From Oscillospiraceae bacterium (GTDB lineage Bacteria > Bacillota > Clostridia > UBA1381): 37,545 nt of DNA. The notes under the pieces were generated by a model, which worked only from the letters and a program-made list of their open reading frames with translations, was not told the DNA's origin and ran no database searches. Position numbers and translations under genes: made by a program. How positions within the stretch are numbered: position 1 is the first letter of the stretch; each line of letters begins with the position of its first letter. Location of the stretch: the NCBI GenBank assembly GCA_015068545.1, contig SVKH01000003.1:1-37545 (forward strand), given 5' to 3'. Positions 28,404-37,545 of this stretch are shown piece after piece.

Positions 28404-29161
28404 ATTATTTCCCCTATCAGGCTATTCATATCATAAAGACCTTTCGGCTTACCCTTCATAAACTTTGCAGCACGAATACTACCTACCGCAAAGACCTCCT
28501 TGGAGGTTGCCTGATGCTTAAGCTCAACTACTTCGTCCTTGCCTGCAAATATAACGCTGTGCTCGCCTACAATAGTACCGCCGCGTATAGCATGGATTCC
28601 TATTTCGTTATTTGTCCTCTTTTTACGAACACTGTGACGGTCATACACATACTCAGGTGAATTATCAAGCACAGAGGATATGCTGTCTGCAAGTGCTAAT
28701 GCTGTACCGCTTGGCGCATCTATCTTTTGGTTATGATGCTTTTCGATTATTTCAACGTCAAAATCTCCCCAAAGAAGCGACGCAGCCTTTTTACAAAGCT
28801 GAGTTAAAAGGTTAATGCCCAGACTCATATTAGCGGAAAAGAACACAGGGATTTCACTTTGTGCTGAAAACAGCTCTGCCTTTTGCTCATCACTAAGGCC
28901 TGTGGTAGCTTCAATCAACGGAATATTCTTCCGTTTTGCAAGAGCTATTGAGCCTGATAGTGCAGACGGATGGGAAAAATCTATGATAACATCCGCTTCC
29001 ACATCGCAAAGACTTCCGTCAGTAAACACAGGATAGCTGTTTTCTATCCCATCGGAAACATCTACACCTGCTACAATTTCGCAGTCTTGGTCAAACTCGG
29101 TAAGGGCAGTTATAACTCTGCCCATTTTTCCGTTACAGCCAACTAAAATTATATTCGTCAT
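28400..29161 (-). CDS. dapB: 4-hydroxy-tetrahydrodipicolinate reductase
   Basis: VGCNGKMGRVI, DFSHPSAL, ATTGLSDEQ, EKHHNQKIDAPSGTALALAD. Confidence 0.96.
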   Translation of the reverse strand: MTNIILVGCNGKMGRVITALTEFDQDCEIVAGVDVSDGIENSYPVFTDGSLCDVEADVIIDFSHPSALSGSIALAKRKNIPLIEATTGLSDEQKAELFSAQSEIPVFFSANMSLGINLLTQLCKKAASLLWGDFDVEIIEKHHNQKIDAPSGTALALADSISSVLDNSPEYVYDRHSVRKKRTNNEIGIHAIRGGTIVGEHSVIFAGKDEVVELKHQATSKEVFAVGSIRAAKFMKGKPKGLYDMNSLIGEII

Positions 29162-29174
29162 TGGTTTTTTCCTC

Positions 29175-30065
29175 TTACAGTTTTTTTACACCGTATTCCT
29201 TCATAGAATTTTCCAGTATTTGTCTGTTTTTCTCTTCCATAGCGCAAAGAGGAAGTTTTACAGGGCCTACTTCATAACCCAGAATATTCATTGCCTCTTT
29301 AACAGGGATAGGGTTTACTTCGATAAACAGATTGTTTATTACATCCAGCATTTCCAGTTGCAAATCCAAAGCCTTGCCAACCTCACCCTTTTCGTAATAC
29401 TCGCAAATATTGTGAGTTTCCTCAGGAAGAATGTTTGCAACAACAGAAATTACACCCTTTCCGCCAATTGACATAATAGGCACAATAAGGTCATCGTTAC
29501 CGGAATACATATGAAGCTCCGGTACTTCTCTTCTTATCTGAGTTGCATAGCTCATATTACCGCTTGCTTCCTTGATAGCAACGATATTCTCCACCTTTGC
29601 AAGCTCCTTAAGAGCAGGGATGGATATAGTCATACCCGTTCTGGATGGTACATTATACAAAATTACAGGAATTTTTACAGAATTTGCAATAGCTTTAAAG
29701 TGTTCTACCACACCCTTTTGAGTTGTCTTGTTGTAATAAGGAGTTACGCACAAAATACCGTCACAGCCGTACTCTTCTGCTTTTTGAGAAAATTCAATTG
29801 CGTGGTCTGTGTAGTTACTTCCTGTTCCGCCTATGACAGCAATTCTGCCGGCAGCCTTTTCTACTGTATATCGAATAAGCTCCAGATGCTGATCATCAGG
29901 AAGAGTGGATGCCTCTCCTGTTGTACCGCAGATTACAATAGCATCGGTTTTGTTTGCTATGTGCATCTGGATAAGCTCGTTTAATTTATCATAATTCGGA
30001 GTTCCGTCCTCGTAAAACGGAGTGACAATCGCCACACCGGAACCGGTAAATGGTAACTTTTTCAT
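29175..30065 (-). CDS. dapA: 4-hydroxy-tetrahydrodipicolinate synthase
   Basis: GSGVAIVTPFYEDG, VICGTTGEASTLPDDQH, LYNVPSRTGM, IKEASGNM, SGNDDLIVPIMSIGGKGVISVVAN. Confidence 0.97.
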   Translation of the reverse strand: MKKLPFTGSGVAIVTPFYEDGTPNYDKLNELIQMHIANKTDAIVICGTTGEASTLPDDQHLELIRYTVEKAAGRIAVIGGTGSNYTDHAIEFSQKAEEYGCDGILCVTPYYNKTTQKGVVEHFKAIANSVKIPVILYNVPSRTGMTISIPALKELAKVENIVAIKEASGNMSYATQIRREVPELHMYSGNDDLIVPIMSIGGKGVISVVANILPEETHNICEYYEKGEVGKALDLQLEMLDVINNLFIEVNPIPVKEAMNILGYEVGPVKLPLCAMEEKNRQILENSMKEYGVKKL

Positions 30066-30090
30066 AAAATATCAGTCCTTTCAAAAGTTA

Positions 30091-31173
30091 TCAGTCAAAA
30101 TATCCCTTTTTAGTCAACAATTCAGCAAGAAGCAGTCCACCGCCTGCAGCACCTCTTAAAGTGTTGTGTGAAAGGCACACAAACTTGTAGTCATATTGCT
30201 TATCTTCACGAAGTCTGCCTATGGAAACAGCCATACCGCCTTCCAGCATTCTGTCCTCCTTAGCCTGAGGTCTGTTATCTTCTTCAAAGTAGTTCAAGAA
30301 TTGCTTTGGTGCGTGTGGCAGGTCAAAATCCTGTGGCTCGCCCTTAAAGTTCTTCCAATCTTCCTTGATTTGCTCGATAGTTGGTTTATTTTTGAATGTT
30401 ACAAAAACAGCCGCTGTGTGACCATCAGATACCGGTACTCTCAAGCACTGAGTTGTGATTGATGGGCTTTCGGCATCGATAATCTCGCCATTTTCTACCT
30501 TACCCCATACTTTTAGTGGTTCGATTTCGGATTTCTCTTCCTCACCACCGATGAAAGGAATAAGGTTATCTACCATTTCCGGCCATGTTTCAAAGGTTTT
30601 TCCTGCGCCGGAAATTGCCTGATATGTTGTAGCAAGCACTTTTTCTACACCGTACTTCATAAGAGGGTGAAGCGCCGGTACATAGCTTTGGATAGAGCAG
30701 TTTGACTTAACTGCAATAAATCCTCTCTTTGTGCCAAGTCTTGCTCTTTGAGCTTCTATTACCTCAAGATGCTCAGGGTTTACTTCCGGAATAATCATAG
30801 GAACATCCGGTGTATGACGGTGAGCAGAATTATTAGATACCACAGGACATTCCAGCTTTGCATATTTTTCTTCCAAAGCCTTTATATCGTCCTTTTTCAT
30901 ATTTACTGCACAGAAAACAAAATCTACCATAGATGCAATTTTTTCCGCATCAGCTTCTGCATCCATTACAGTCATTGTCTTGATATTTGCAGGGATTTCT
31001 GTCTTCATTGCCCACTTATTCCCTACTGCTTCCTCGTAGGATTTTCCTGCACTTCGTGAAGATGCAGCCAAAACCTCTACACTGTACCAAGGATGGCCGT
31101 CCAAAAGCTCTATAAATCTCTGACCCACCATACCTGTTGCACCGATTATACCTACTTTATAATTATCTTTCAT
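30091..31173 (-). CDS. asd: Aspartate-semialdehyde dehydrogenase (archaeal/fungal-type subfamily)
   Basis: GATGMVGQRFIELL, VSNNSAHRHTPDVPMIIPEVNPEHL, KSNCSIQSYVPALHPL, RVPVSDGHTAAVFV. Confidence 0.93.
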   Translation of the reverse strand: MKDNYKVGIIGATGMVGQRFIELLDGHPWYSVEVLAASSRSAGKSYEEAVGNKWAMKTEIPANIKTMTVMDAEADAEKIASMVDFVFCAVNMKKDDIKALEEKYAKLECPVVSNNSAHRHTPDVPMIIPEVNPEHLEVIEAQRARLGTKRGFIAVKSNCSIQSYVPALHPLMKYGVEKVLATTYQAISGAGKTFETWPEMVDNLIPFIGGEEEKSEIEPLKVWGKVENGEIIDAESPSITTQCLRVPVSDGHTAAVFVTFKNKPTIEQIKEDWKNFKGEPQDFDLPHAPKQFLNYFEEDNRPQAKEDRMLEGGMAVSIGRLREDKQYDYKFVCLSHNTLRGAAGGGLLLAELLTKKGYFD

Positions 31174-31217
31174 TTCAAATCAACTCCGTTTCCAAAAAGG
31201 GTTTATCTCATATATTT

Positions 31218-31246
31218 ATATTATCATTTTTTAAATTTTATGTCAA
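31218..31246 (-). promoter_or_regulatory. Putative internal sigma-A promoter of asd
   Basis: Minus strand TTGACA (31246..31241), 17 nt, TAATAT (31223..31218), between lysA and asd. Confidence 0.55.
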
Positions 31247-31259
31247 TACAGACAAGGTG

Positions 31260-32558
31260 TTAAATATCGTTTCTTACTATGTCCTCTAAGGTTTCTCTCT
31301 TTACTGCAACATAGTCCCTATCACCTGCAAGCATTACCACAGGCGGTCTTGGGATACGATTATAGTTTGATGCCATTGAGTAGTTGTAGGCACCTGTTGT
31401 AAGTACAGCAAGGATGTCGCCTTCCTCCGGCTTTGCAATATGCACATCTTCCTGAATGATGTCACCGCTTTCGCAGCACTTTCCAACTATTGTGCAGCGG
31501 TAAAGCTTTGGTGCATCAGCTTTTACAGCATTCATTACCGTGTACTCTGCATCATAAAGAGCAAATCTTGGGTTATCGGTCATACCGCCGTCGATTGCCA
31601 CATAGTTTTTGAAGTTTGTAATCTTTTTAACTGTACCTACTGTATAAAGTGTCATACCTGCATCTGCAACTATGCTTCTGCCCGGCTCCATAAGGATTTT
31701 TGGCTTTTCCATACCAAGCTCCTGACACTTTTGAGTAAGAGCCGCGCCAACCTCGCGGATAGTGCTTGCTATATCGATATCTGCCTGACTTGCCACATAT
31801 CTTACGCCAAATCCACCGCCAAGGTTCATATACTCAGGAACATATCCGATTTCGTTTTTAACCGCATAGGCAAAGTCCATCATGATATCAACAGCATCGA
31901 TAAATGTACTTGCGTCAAATACCTGAGAGCCAACGTGGCAGTGATATCCAACAAGGTCAAGATTTTTATAACCTATGGCAACCTTTACAAAGTCAACAGC
32001 CTGACCGGTAACTATCGCCATACCGAACTTGGAATCTACGTTACCTGTTGCAATCTTTTTATTGGTGTGAGTATCGATACCGGGTGTGATACGAAGCAGA
32101 ATCTTCTGCTTTTTACCTTGTCTTTCCGCTTCTCTATCTACCATATCAAGCTCGGACACAGAATCCACTACGAAGTATCCTATGTTGTTTTCTATCGCAA
32201 AGGAAATCTCGTCAATAGTCTTATTATTACCATGGAAGAATGCGTTTGAAATATCGTATCCTACTGACAGTGCCGTGTAGATTTCGCCTGCGGAAACCAC
32301 GTCAATGCTCATATCCTCTTCCTTTGCAATACGGTAAATCTGCTTAAAGCTGGCAGCCTTACTTGCAAAAAGCGGAATACTTTCCTCGCCAAAGTATCTT
32401 TCCATAGCACTTTTGTATGTACGAATTTTTTCTCTAATCTTGCCTTCATCCATCAGGTACAGCGGTGTGCCGTACTTTTTGGCAAGCTCCAGGGTATCTC
32501 TTCCTGCGAAAGTCAGGTGTCCCTTTCCGTTGATGTCGATGTTGTTGCAAATCTGCAT
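31260..32558 (-). CDS. lysA: Diaminopimelate decarboxylase
   Basis: PLYLMDEGKIREKIRTYKSAM, FASKAASFKQIYRI, GYHCHVGSQVFD, LNLGGGFGVRYV-like motif (MNLGGGFGVRY), EPGRSIVADAG, CESGDII. Confidence 0.97.
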   Translation of the reverse strand: MQICNNIDINGKGHLTFAGRDTLELAKKYGTPLYLMDEGKIREKIRTYKSAMERYFGEESIPLFASKAASFKQIYRIAKEEDMSIDVVSAGEIYTALSVGYDISNAFFHGNNKTIDEISFAIENNIGYFVVDSVSELDMVDREAERQGKKQKILLRITPGIDTHTNKKIATGNVDSKFGMAIVTGQAVDFVKVAIGYKNLDLVGYHCHVGSQVFDASTFIDAVDIMMDFAYAVKNEIGYVPEYMNLGGGFGVRYVASQADIDIASTIREVGAALTQKCQELGMEKPKILMEPGRSIVADAGMTLYTVGTVKKITNFKNYVAIDGGMTDNPRFALYDAEYTVMNAVKADAPKLYRCTIVGKCCESGDIIQEDVHIAKPEEGDILAVLTTGAYNYSMASNYNRIPRPPVVMLAGDRDYVAVKRETLEDIVRNDI

Positions 32559-32612
32559 TTTTAAAAATCCTCCTACCTTTTTTGTTGTTTCAAGGCATAT
32601 TCAAAAACAAAA

Positions 32613-32644
32613 CTTTTTTAGAAAACTCAGGTTTCCTATGAAAG
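32613..32644. repeat. Short palindrome related to the tail of the inverted elements
   Basis: CTTTTTTAGAAAAC-TCAG-GTTTCCTATGAAAG; similar to CTTTATCAAAACGCAGTTTCCTATAAAG at the end of the right element. Confidence 0.5.
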
Positions 32645-32674
32645 AAAAAATGATAGCCTTATGGTAGGCTATCA
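32641..32674 (-). terminator. Riboswitch-controlled terminator upstream of lysA
   Basis: Minus strand TGATAGCC-TACCATAA-GGCTATCA followed by TTTTTTCTTT. Confidence 0.8.
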
Positions 32675-32705
32675 GAATAATGTTTCCTAATACTAAAAAA
32701 ACAAT

Positions 32706-32882
32706 ACGGATAGCTCTCCGTGCCATATGACACGACAACCGGATGAATCTTATTTCACCCAGCCGGATACGGTCTTTGACATTACCGCCCTCGGCACCTG
32801 CACCTTTCACCTGCGGCATCACACTTGTCGATGCTATAATATCCGCAAGATACTGATTACAAAATGCACCTCTACCAAATAC
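32706..32882 (-). ncRNA. Lysine riboswitch (L box)
   Basis: Minus strand GGTAGAGGTGCATTTTG...AGTATC...GCAGGTGAAAGGTGCAGGTGCCGAGGGCGG...GGCTGGGTGAAA...GGCACGGAGAGCTATCC matches L-box landmarks (AGAGGTGC, AGTA, GGTGAAAGG..GCCGA, GGAG.GCTATC); upstream of lysA. Confidence 0.88.
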
Positions 32883-32889
32883 TGGCGAT

Positions 32890-32918
32890 ATTATACCACA
32901 GCACAGACGGTTTGTCAA
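32890..32918 (-). promoter_or_regulatory. Sigma-A promoter of lysine riboswitch/lysA
   Basis: Perfect TTGACA (32918..32913), 17 nt, TATAAT (32895..32890) on the minus strand. Confidence 0.9.
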
Positions 32919-33201
32919 TACAAAATCCTCACATTTTCACTTAATATTGGATTTTTTTATATATTTTGTTTGTAAAGTGATACTTTATAACAAAACACAA
33001 GGGGTAATGCCTATACCTAAATAACAAAAGGTAATAAACATAGCCCCTTATTTTAATTCATTTGCACTTAAAAGTCAGTTTTTCCGTCAAGCATTCCTCA
33101 AGCTTTTATTATGTAGAAAACTACTACCTTTATGTTGTAAATTCCGGAATAACAAAACTGTATTTCTACTCCGGCAGGTATAGCTTTTATTAAACAGCTT
33201 T

Positions 33202-34311
33202 TTATAAATCCAAGGCATCGTACACAAGATTCCTTATAGTAGGATGAACCTCGCTGGAAAGGAAGCTATGCTCGCTCGCCATGTGCGTTGCATAGAATAA
33301 CGCAAGATGGTTTTCGGTATCTATAAGGTAGTAGCATCCCATAGCACCGTCCCAACCAAACTCACCGATAGGGCTCTTTTGAGCATAATTCTTAGTAACC
33401 AGAGTACGGAATCCCAGTCCGTAGCTGTAGCCCTTTTCGTGCATTCTGCCTTCTCTGGTGTCGCCATACATGGTATCCATCTTGAACTTTTCCACCGATT
33501 CCGGTTTTAAGATGCGATTTCCCGTAGCACCCATACCCCCGTTTGCCAAAGCATCCGGCAGTTTGGAATACTCTGCAACACTGGCAATAAGTCCTGCTCC
33601 GCCACTTTCGTAAAGAGGTCCCAGCTTATACGCATTATTAAGAGGAATGTCGGTAAAGCTTCCGTCTTCGTTATACAAAAACTGAGATGCAAACCTTTCC
33701 TCTTCGCCATCTTCGTATCTGAACTTTACATCCTTTATACCCAAAGGCTCAAAGATATTCTTTTTTACATATTCCCCAAAGCTCATACCTGACACAACCT
33801 CAACTACTCCCGCCAAGATATCGTGACACAGGCTGTATTCGTACATATCACCAGGATGGAACAAAAGCTTTTTCTTTGCCATAGCCTTTACATAATCCAG
33901 TGTAGTTGCATCGGGATTCTTTTTTACATCCTCCAGACATTCATCAAGATCGTAATTGAATCCACCACGCATGGACATAAGATGGAATATGGTAAGAGGA
34001 CGCTTTGCTTCCTCGCCGTTTTTAAGGTAAAGATGCTCAAATTCCGGTATGAACTTGCTTACATTATCCTCAAGGCGCATAGCACCTCTTTCTATTAGTT
34101 GCATTGCCGCAACACAGGTTGTCATTTTGCTTGCAGAAAAGATATAATACCATTCGTCACCCTTTAGAGGTATCTTTTTTTCAGGGCTTTTGTAGCCCGC
34201 CTGTTTTCTGTACACAACCTCATGGTCCTTTAGGACAATAAGGTCACTCATGCCCACGCCTTTAGTGTCGCACAGGCTGTCTAGATAAGCTGTAACTTTC
34301 TCAAAATTCAT
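33202..34311 (-). CDS. Serine hydrolase, beta-lactamase class C / penicillin-binding-like family
   Basis: YIFSASKMTTCVAAMQLIERGAMRLEDNVSKFIPEF (SxxK), YSLCHDILAGVVEVVSGMSFGEYVKKNIFEPLGI. Confidence 0.9.
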   Translation of the reverse strand: MNFEKVTAYLDSLCDTKGVGMSDLIVLKDHEVVYRKQAGYKSPEKKIPLKGDEWYYIFSASKMTTCVAAMQLIERGAMRLEDNVSKFIPEFEHLYLKNGEEAKRPLTIFHLMSMRGGFNYDLDECLEDVKKNPDATTLDYVKAMAKKKLLFHPGDMYEYSLCHDILAGVVEVVSGMSFGEYVKKNIFEPLGIKDVKFRYEDGEEERFASQFLYNEDGSFTDIPLNNAYKLGPLYESGGAGLIASVAEYSKLPDALANGGMGATGNRILKPESVEKFKMDTMYGDTREGRMHEKGYSYGLGFRTLVTKNYAQKSPIGEFGWDGAMGCYYLIDTENHLALFYATHMASEHSFLSSEVHPTIRNLVYDALDL

Positions 34312-35294
34312 TAGTTTTCTCCCATGTATATTCCTTCATGTTTTGTAACTTCAACATTATATTTATCCGTCCACATGGACATTCTTTCCTCTACCTTTTC
34401 GCTTAGGATTTCATCCTCTATAAAGGTAACCAAATCCTCGTATCTCAATGGCAGTCTTATAATTATATGGTATCCATGTTCAGATTCACAGTAGGAAATC
34501 TCTTCGTATATAGAGTACTTTACCGCTTCCTCAAATTCCTTTACCATTTCACCTTCGGTGAACACATATCCGTTAGGATAATTAGCAAGGCCTGGATCCT
34601 GAGAATACTCTCTCATTAAAGCATCAAAATCCTCACCGGCTTTTACCCTCGCCAAAACACTTTCGGACTGATGCTTTGCCTTTTCTATTTCTGCTTTTGT
34701 AAGCGGAAGACCGTTTGCAGGGTTAGAAGTCAGAAACAGGATGTGCTTTGCCTTCATATATGTGGTTTCAAGTTCTTCACGGTTGGCTTCGTAATACGCA
34801 CGAAGATCATTTTCAGAGACTGGATAATTTTGGCTAATCTGGTACTTAATTTTATTAAAGTAGGTAGTTGACTGGCACATCATATCTATAAATCTGTCTG
34901 TGATGCCATGCTCCTTTAAATACTTGTCGTACTCGCTCTTTCCACCGTAGCCTGCAATAAGCTGATTCTTCATCTGACTGACCATACCTCTGTCAGTTTG
35001 GTCAAGCTCAATACCGGCAGCCTTTGAAGCTTCGATATATATAGCATTCTTAATAGCAATGTCAACGGCTCTTTCCTTTGCAACATCAATAGCCTTTCTG
35101 CCTTCTATCTCCTGTGTTTCCCAGTCGGCATCTGTTTCAAGCTCAGTACCTTGCATTTCTTCCTTTATTGTATCAAGATAAAATCCTAATTCCGCCTCGG
35201 TTATTTCTATCCCTCCTACCGTGATGACAGGCTCTTGTTTGCAGGAAGATAGCATCATCACCATCGCCAAAACCACAGGCAATAATTTCCTCAT
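34311..35294 (-). CDS. Peptidylprolyl isomerase / foldase lipoprotein (PrsA/SurA-like)
   Basis: MRKLLPVVLAMVMMLSSCK lipobox; parvulin-type AKHILFLTSNP...VKAGEDFDALMREYSQDPG...YVFTEGEMVKEFEEAVKYSIYEE...SEHGYHIIIRL. GGAGG SD supports the start at 35294 rather than 35309. Confidence 0.9.
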   Translation of the reverse strand: MRKLLPVVLAMVMMLSSCKQEPVITVGGIEITEAELGFYLDTIKEEMQGTELETDADWETQEIEGRKAIDVAKERAVDIAIKNAIYIEASKAAGIELDQTDRGMVSQMKNQLIAGYGGKSEYDKYLKEHGITDRFIDMMCQSTTYFNKIKYQISQNYPVSENDLRAYYEANREELETTYMKAKHILFLTSNPANGLPLTKAEIEKAKHQSESVLARVKAGEDFDALMREYSQDPGLANYPNGYVFTEGEMVKEFEEAVKYSIYEEISYCESEHGYHIIIRLPLRYEDLVTFIEDEILSEKVEERMSMWTDKYNVEVTKHEGIYMGEN

Positions 35295-35345
35295 ATATAA
35301 TTCCTCCATTGTCGTGTCTATATCATATTCTAAATATATTATACA

Positions 35346-37545
35346 TTATTTTTTTTCGGTATGCAATCCATTTAACTGTTGTAATAAAAACTTAATATTT
35401 GCCAGAGGAGTATCCCCTGCTCGGTACTTTATCACAGGCTTCGTCTGAGAGGAAATTACAGTATTTTTCGGGTGATTTGTCACCAAAAACTGGACAATCT
35501 CAGGGGTAAGTCTGCCCTGAGCAAACTCCATATGCACAAATTCCCCTTTTCGCGATATATCACAAATACCAATGTTATTCCCCAATGCCTTTATCAGCGC
35601 AATCTCAAGCAGATTATTAACTGCCTTTGGAAGATCTCCAAACCTATCAATAAGCTCATCTATAATAGCGGAGGAATCCTCCTCATCACGGATGGATGCA
35701 ATCTGCTTGTAGGTATCAATCCTTACAGTATTACTCTTAATATACCTTTCCGGTATAAAGGCATCTACTCCCATATCTATTGAGGTTACCACTTCTTCTT
35801 TTTCCTCACCGCCGGATAACTCACGCACGCTGTCTGCCAGAATTTTGCAGTACATATCATAGCCCACGCTATCTATGTGCCCATGCTGCTCCGCACCTAA
35901 AATATCTCCGGCACCACGGATTTCCAAATCCTTCATGGCAATTTTAAAGCCTGAACCAAACTCGGTAAATTCTCTTATAGCACTAAGTCTTTTTTCCGCA
36001 GTTTCGGAAAGGATTCCATCACGTTTATAGGTAAGGTATGCATATGCGCTGCGCTTTGAACGTCCTACTCTGCCCCTTAGCTGATAAAGCTGGGAAAGTC
36101 CCATTCTGTCGGCATTCTCTATTATAATAGTATTTGCGTTTGGTATATCAAGGCCTGTTTCTATAATAGTAGTACATACTAAAATATCCACCTTGCCGTT
36201 TACCGTATCGTACATTATATCCTCAAGCTCATCTTCCTGCATCTGCCCGTGACCTACCGCAACATTAGCATCAGGAAGGCTTGCCTTTATCCACTCTGCC
36301 ACACGATATATACCTCTCACGCGATTATACAGATAGAAAACCTGACCTCCGCGAGAAAGCTCCTTTTTCATCGCATCTATCAAAACCTCCGGATTATGCT
36401 CCAGAACATATGTGCTTACCGGATATCTGTTTTCCGGCGGAGTTTCCAAAAGGCTCATATCCCTTACCGAAACCATAGCCATATGCAGTGTTCTCGGGAT
36501 TGGCGTTGCACTCATGGACAAAACATCCACATTCTTTTTTATTTCCTTCAGGCGTTCCTTGTGAGCTACTCCGAATCTTTGCTCCTCGTCTATTATCAAA
36601 AGTCCCAGATCCTTAAATTCCACATCCTTTTGCAGCAGCTTATGAGTTCCGATAACTATATCTACTTCTCCGGTTTTTAGTTTTTTTAGAATATCAGCTT
36701 GCTGTTTCCCTGTTCGGAATCTTGACAGCATTTCTATTTTAATCGGAAAATCACTCATCCTGTTTTTAAATGTTTCGTAGTGTTGCATGGCAAGGATTGT
36801 GGTAGGACAAAGATATGCCACCTGCTTTCCGTCTGTGGCAGCCTTAAACGCAGCGCGAAGAGCCACCTCGGTTTTGCCGTAGCCTACGTCACCGCAAAGC
36901 AGTCTGTCCATAGGCTTGTCGCTTTCCATATCCTTTTTAACTTCCTCAATAGACCTTAGCTGGTCCTCAGTTTCCTGATACAGGAAAGTATCTTCAAAAT
37001 CTCTCTGCCATGGTGTATCTTCCGAAAAGGCATAGCCTTTGGTTGCGGCACGCTGAGCGTAAAGCGTTACAAGCTGTTTTGCCATGTCACGGGTGGCAGA
37101 TTTTACCTTCTGCTTTGTCTTGTTCCACTCCGTTCCGCCAAGCTTGGAAAGCCTTAACTCCTTCTCGGTGTTTCCCGAATATTTATACAGCATATCCAGC
37201 TGATCAACAGGAACATACAAGCTGTCTGTACCGCGATAGGCTATGTGCAGATAGTCCTTGGAAACGTTACCTAAGGACATCTTCTTTATACCCTTGTACA
37301 TACCTATTCCATGGGCCCTGTGAACCACATAGTCTCCTACGTTTATATCATTATAGGATTTTAACCGTTTGGCATTTTCCACCTTTCTGCGGCTTTTTCT
37401 CTTGCCTGCGTCAAATATCTCTCTGTCCGAAATCATGGTAAAGTTAAGGTCAGGATACTCAAATCCTTTGCTCTGCTCACCTCGGACTATGACAATTTCA
37501 CCCTTTTTAAATTCGGCATCATCGTGAATATAACGGCAGTTAATT
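35346..37545 (-). CDS. mfd: Transcription-repair coupling factor Mfd (partial; 5' end beyond window)
   Basis: DYVVHRAHGIGMYKGI, GDVGYGKTEVALRAAFKA, DEEQRFGVAHKERLK, SATPIPRTLHMAM, YQLRGRVGRSKRSAYAYL. The frame stays open to the edge (...INCRYIHDDAEFKKGEIVIVRGEQSKGFEYPDLNFTMISD). Confidence 0.98.
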   Translation of the reverse strand, partial: INCRYIHDDAEFKKGEIVIVRGEQSKGFEYPDLNFTMISDREIFDAGKRKSRRKVENAKRLKSYNDINVGDYVVHRAHGIGMYKGIKKMSLGNVSKDYLHIAYRGTDSLYVPVDQLDMLYKYSGNTEKELRLSKLGGTEWNKTKQKVKSATRDMAKQLVTLYAQRAATKGYAFSEDTPWQRDFEDTFLYQETEDQLRSIEEVKKDMESDKPMDRLLCGDVGYGKTEVALRAAFKAATDGKQVAYLCPTTILAMQHYETFKNRMSDFPIKIEMLSRFRTGKQQADILKKLKTGEVDIVIGTHKLLQKDVEFKDLGLLIIDEEQRFGVAHKERLKEIKKNVDVLSMSATPIPRTLHMAMVSVRDMSLLETPPENRYPVSTYVLEHNPEVLIDAMKKELSRGGQVFYLYNRVRGIYRVAEWIKASLPDANVAVGHGQMQEDELEDIMYDTVNGKVDILVCTTIIETGLDIPNANTIIIENADRMGLSQLYQLRGRVGRSKRSAYAYLTYKRDGILSETAEKRLSAIREFTEFGSGFKIAMKDLEIRGAGDILGAEQHGHIDSVGYDMYCKILADSVRELSGGEEKEEVVTSIDMGVDAFIPERYIKSNTVRIDTYKQIASIRDEEDSSAIIDELIDRFGDLPKAVNNLLEIALIKALGNNIGICDISRKGEFVHMEFAQGRLTPEIVQFLVTNHPKNTVISSQTKPVIKYRAGDTPLANIKFLLQQLNGLHTEKK

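Noticed and set aside
31440-32249. Long plus-strand ORF (269 aa) antisense to lysA
   Set aside because: No SD or recognizable domain, unusual Cys/His-rich composition typical of antisense frames of a conserved gene.
32601-32918. ORF-track minus-strand ORF of 105 aa
   Set aside because: It lies entirely on the lysine riboswitch and its terminator, and the start falls inside the -35 region; not coding.
33000-33060. Imperfect hairpin AAGGGG...CCCCTT between the serine hydrolase gene and the lysine riboswitch
   Set aside because: Probably a terminator-type structure, but it is far from the hydrolase stop and the stem has several interruptions; not confident enough to call.
1-37545. tRNA, rRNA, prophage, transposase or restriction/defence genes
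   Set aside because: Looked for but no convincing cloverleaf, rRNA stretch, integrase/transposase or known defence gene was recognised.

Overview
Chromosomal window from what looks like an anaerobic, probably spore-forming Clostridia-type Firmicute. Nearly all genes lie on the minus strand. The housekeeping content is: rpsB-tsf; rpsT; a yqfC-yqfD-phoH-ybeY-dgkA-era-(yqzL-like)-recO-dCMP deaminase cluster; divergent ylbJ; recJ-relA/spoT-S4-recF-remB-gyrB; a lysine-riboswitch-led lysA-asd-dapA-dapB cluster with a coupled SLOG/DUF1273-like gene; a PrsA-like foldase coupled to a class-C-type serine hydrolase; and mfd, which runs off the right edge. Four secreted BspA-type (LRR_5) proteins sit at three separate positions between these genes. 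The most interesting signals are: (i) one BspA gene (26043..27644) with its own promoter, bracketed by two inverted ~107-bp copies of a composite hairpin element; (ii) an unlisted 41-aa Asn/Gln/Lys-only small protein (25705..25830) whose internal 45-bp duplication differs only at synonymous third positions; (iii) a papain-like Cys/His region inside the largest BspA protein; (iv) a related C-terminal module shared by at least three of the four BspA proteins; (v) a yqzL-like small ORF overlapping recO; and (vi) a lysine riboswitch with a readable terminator/antiterminator. All calls come from reading the sequence; no searches were run.
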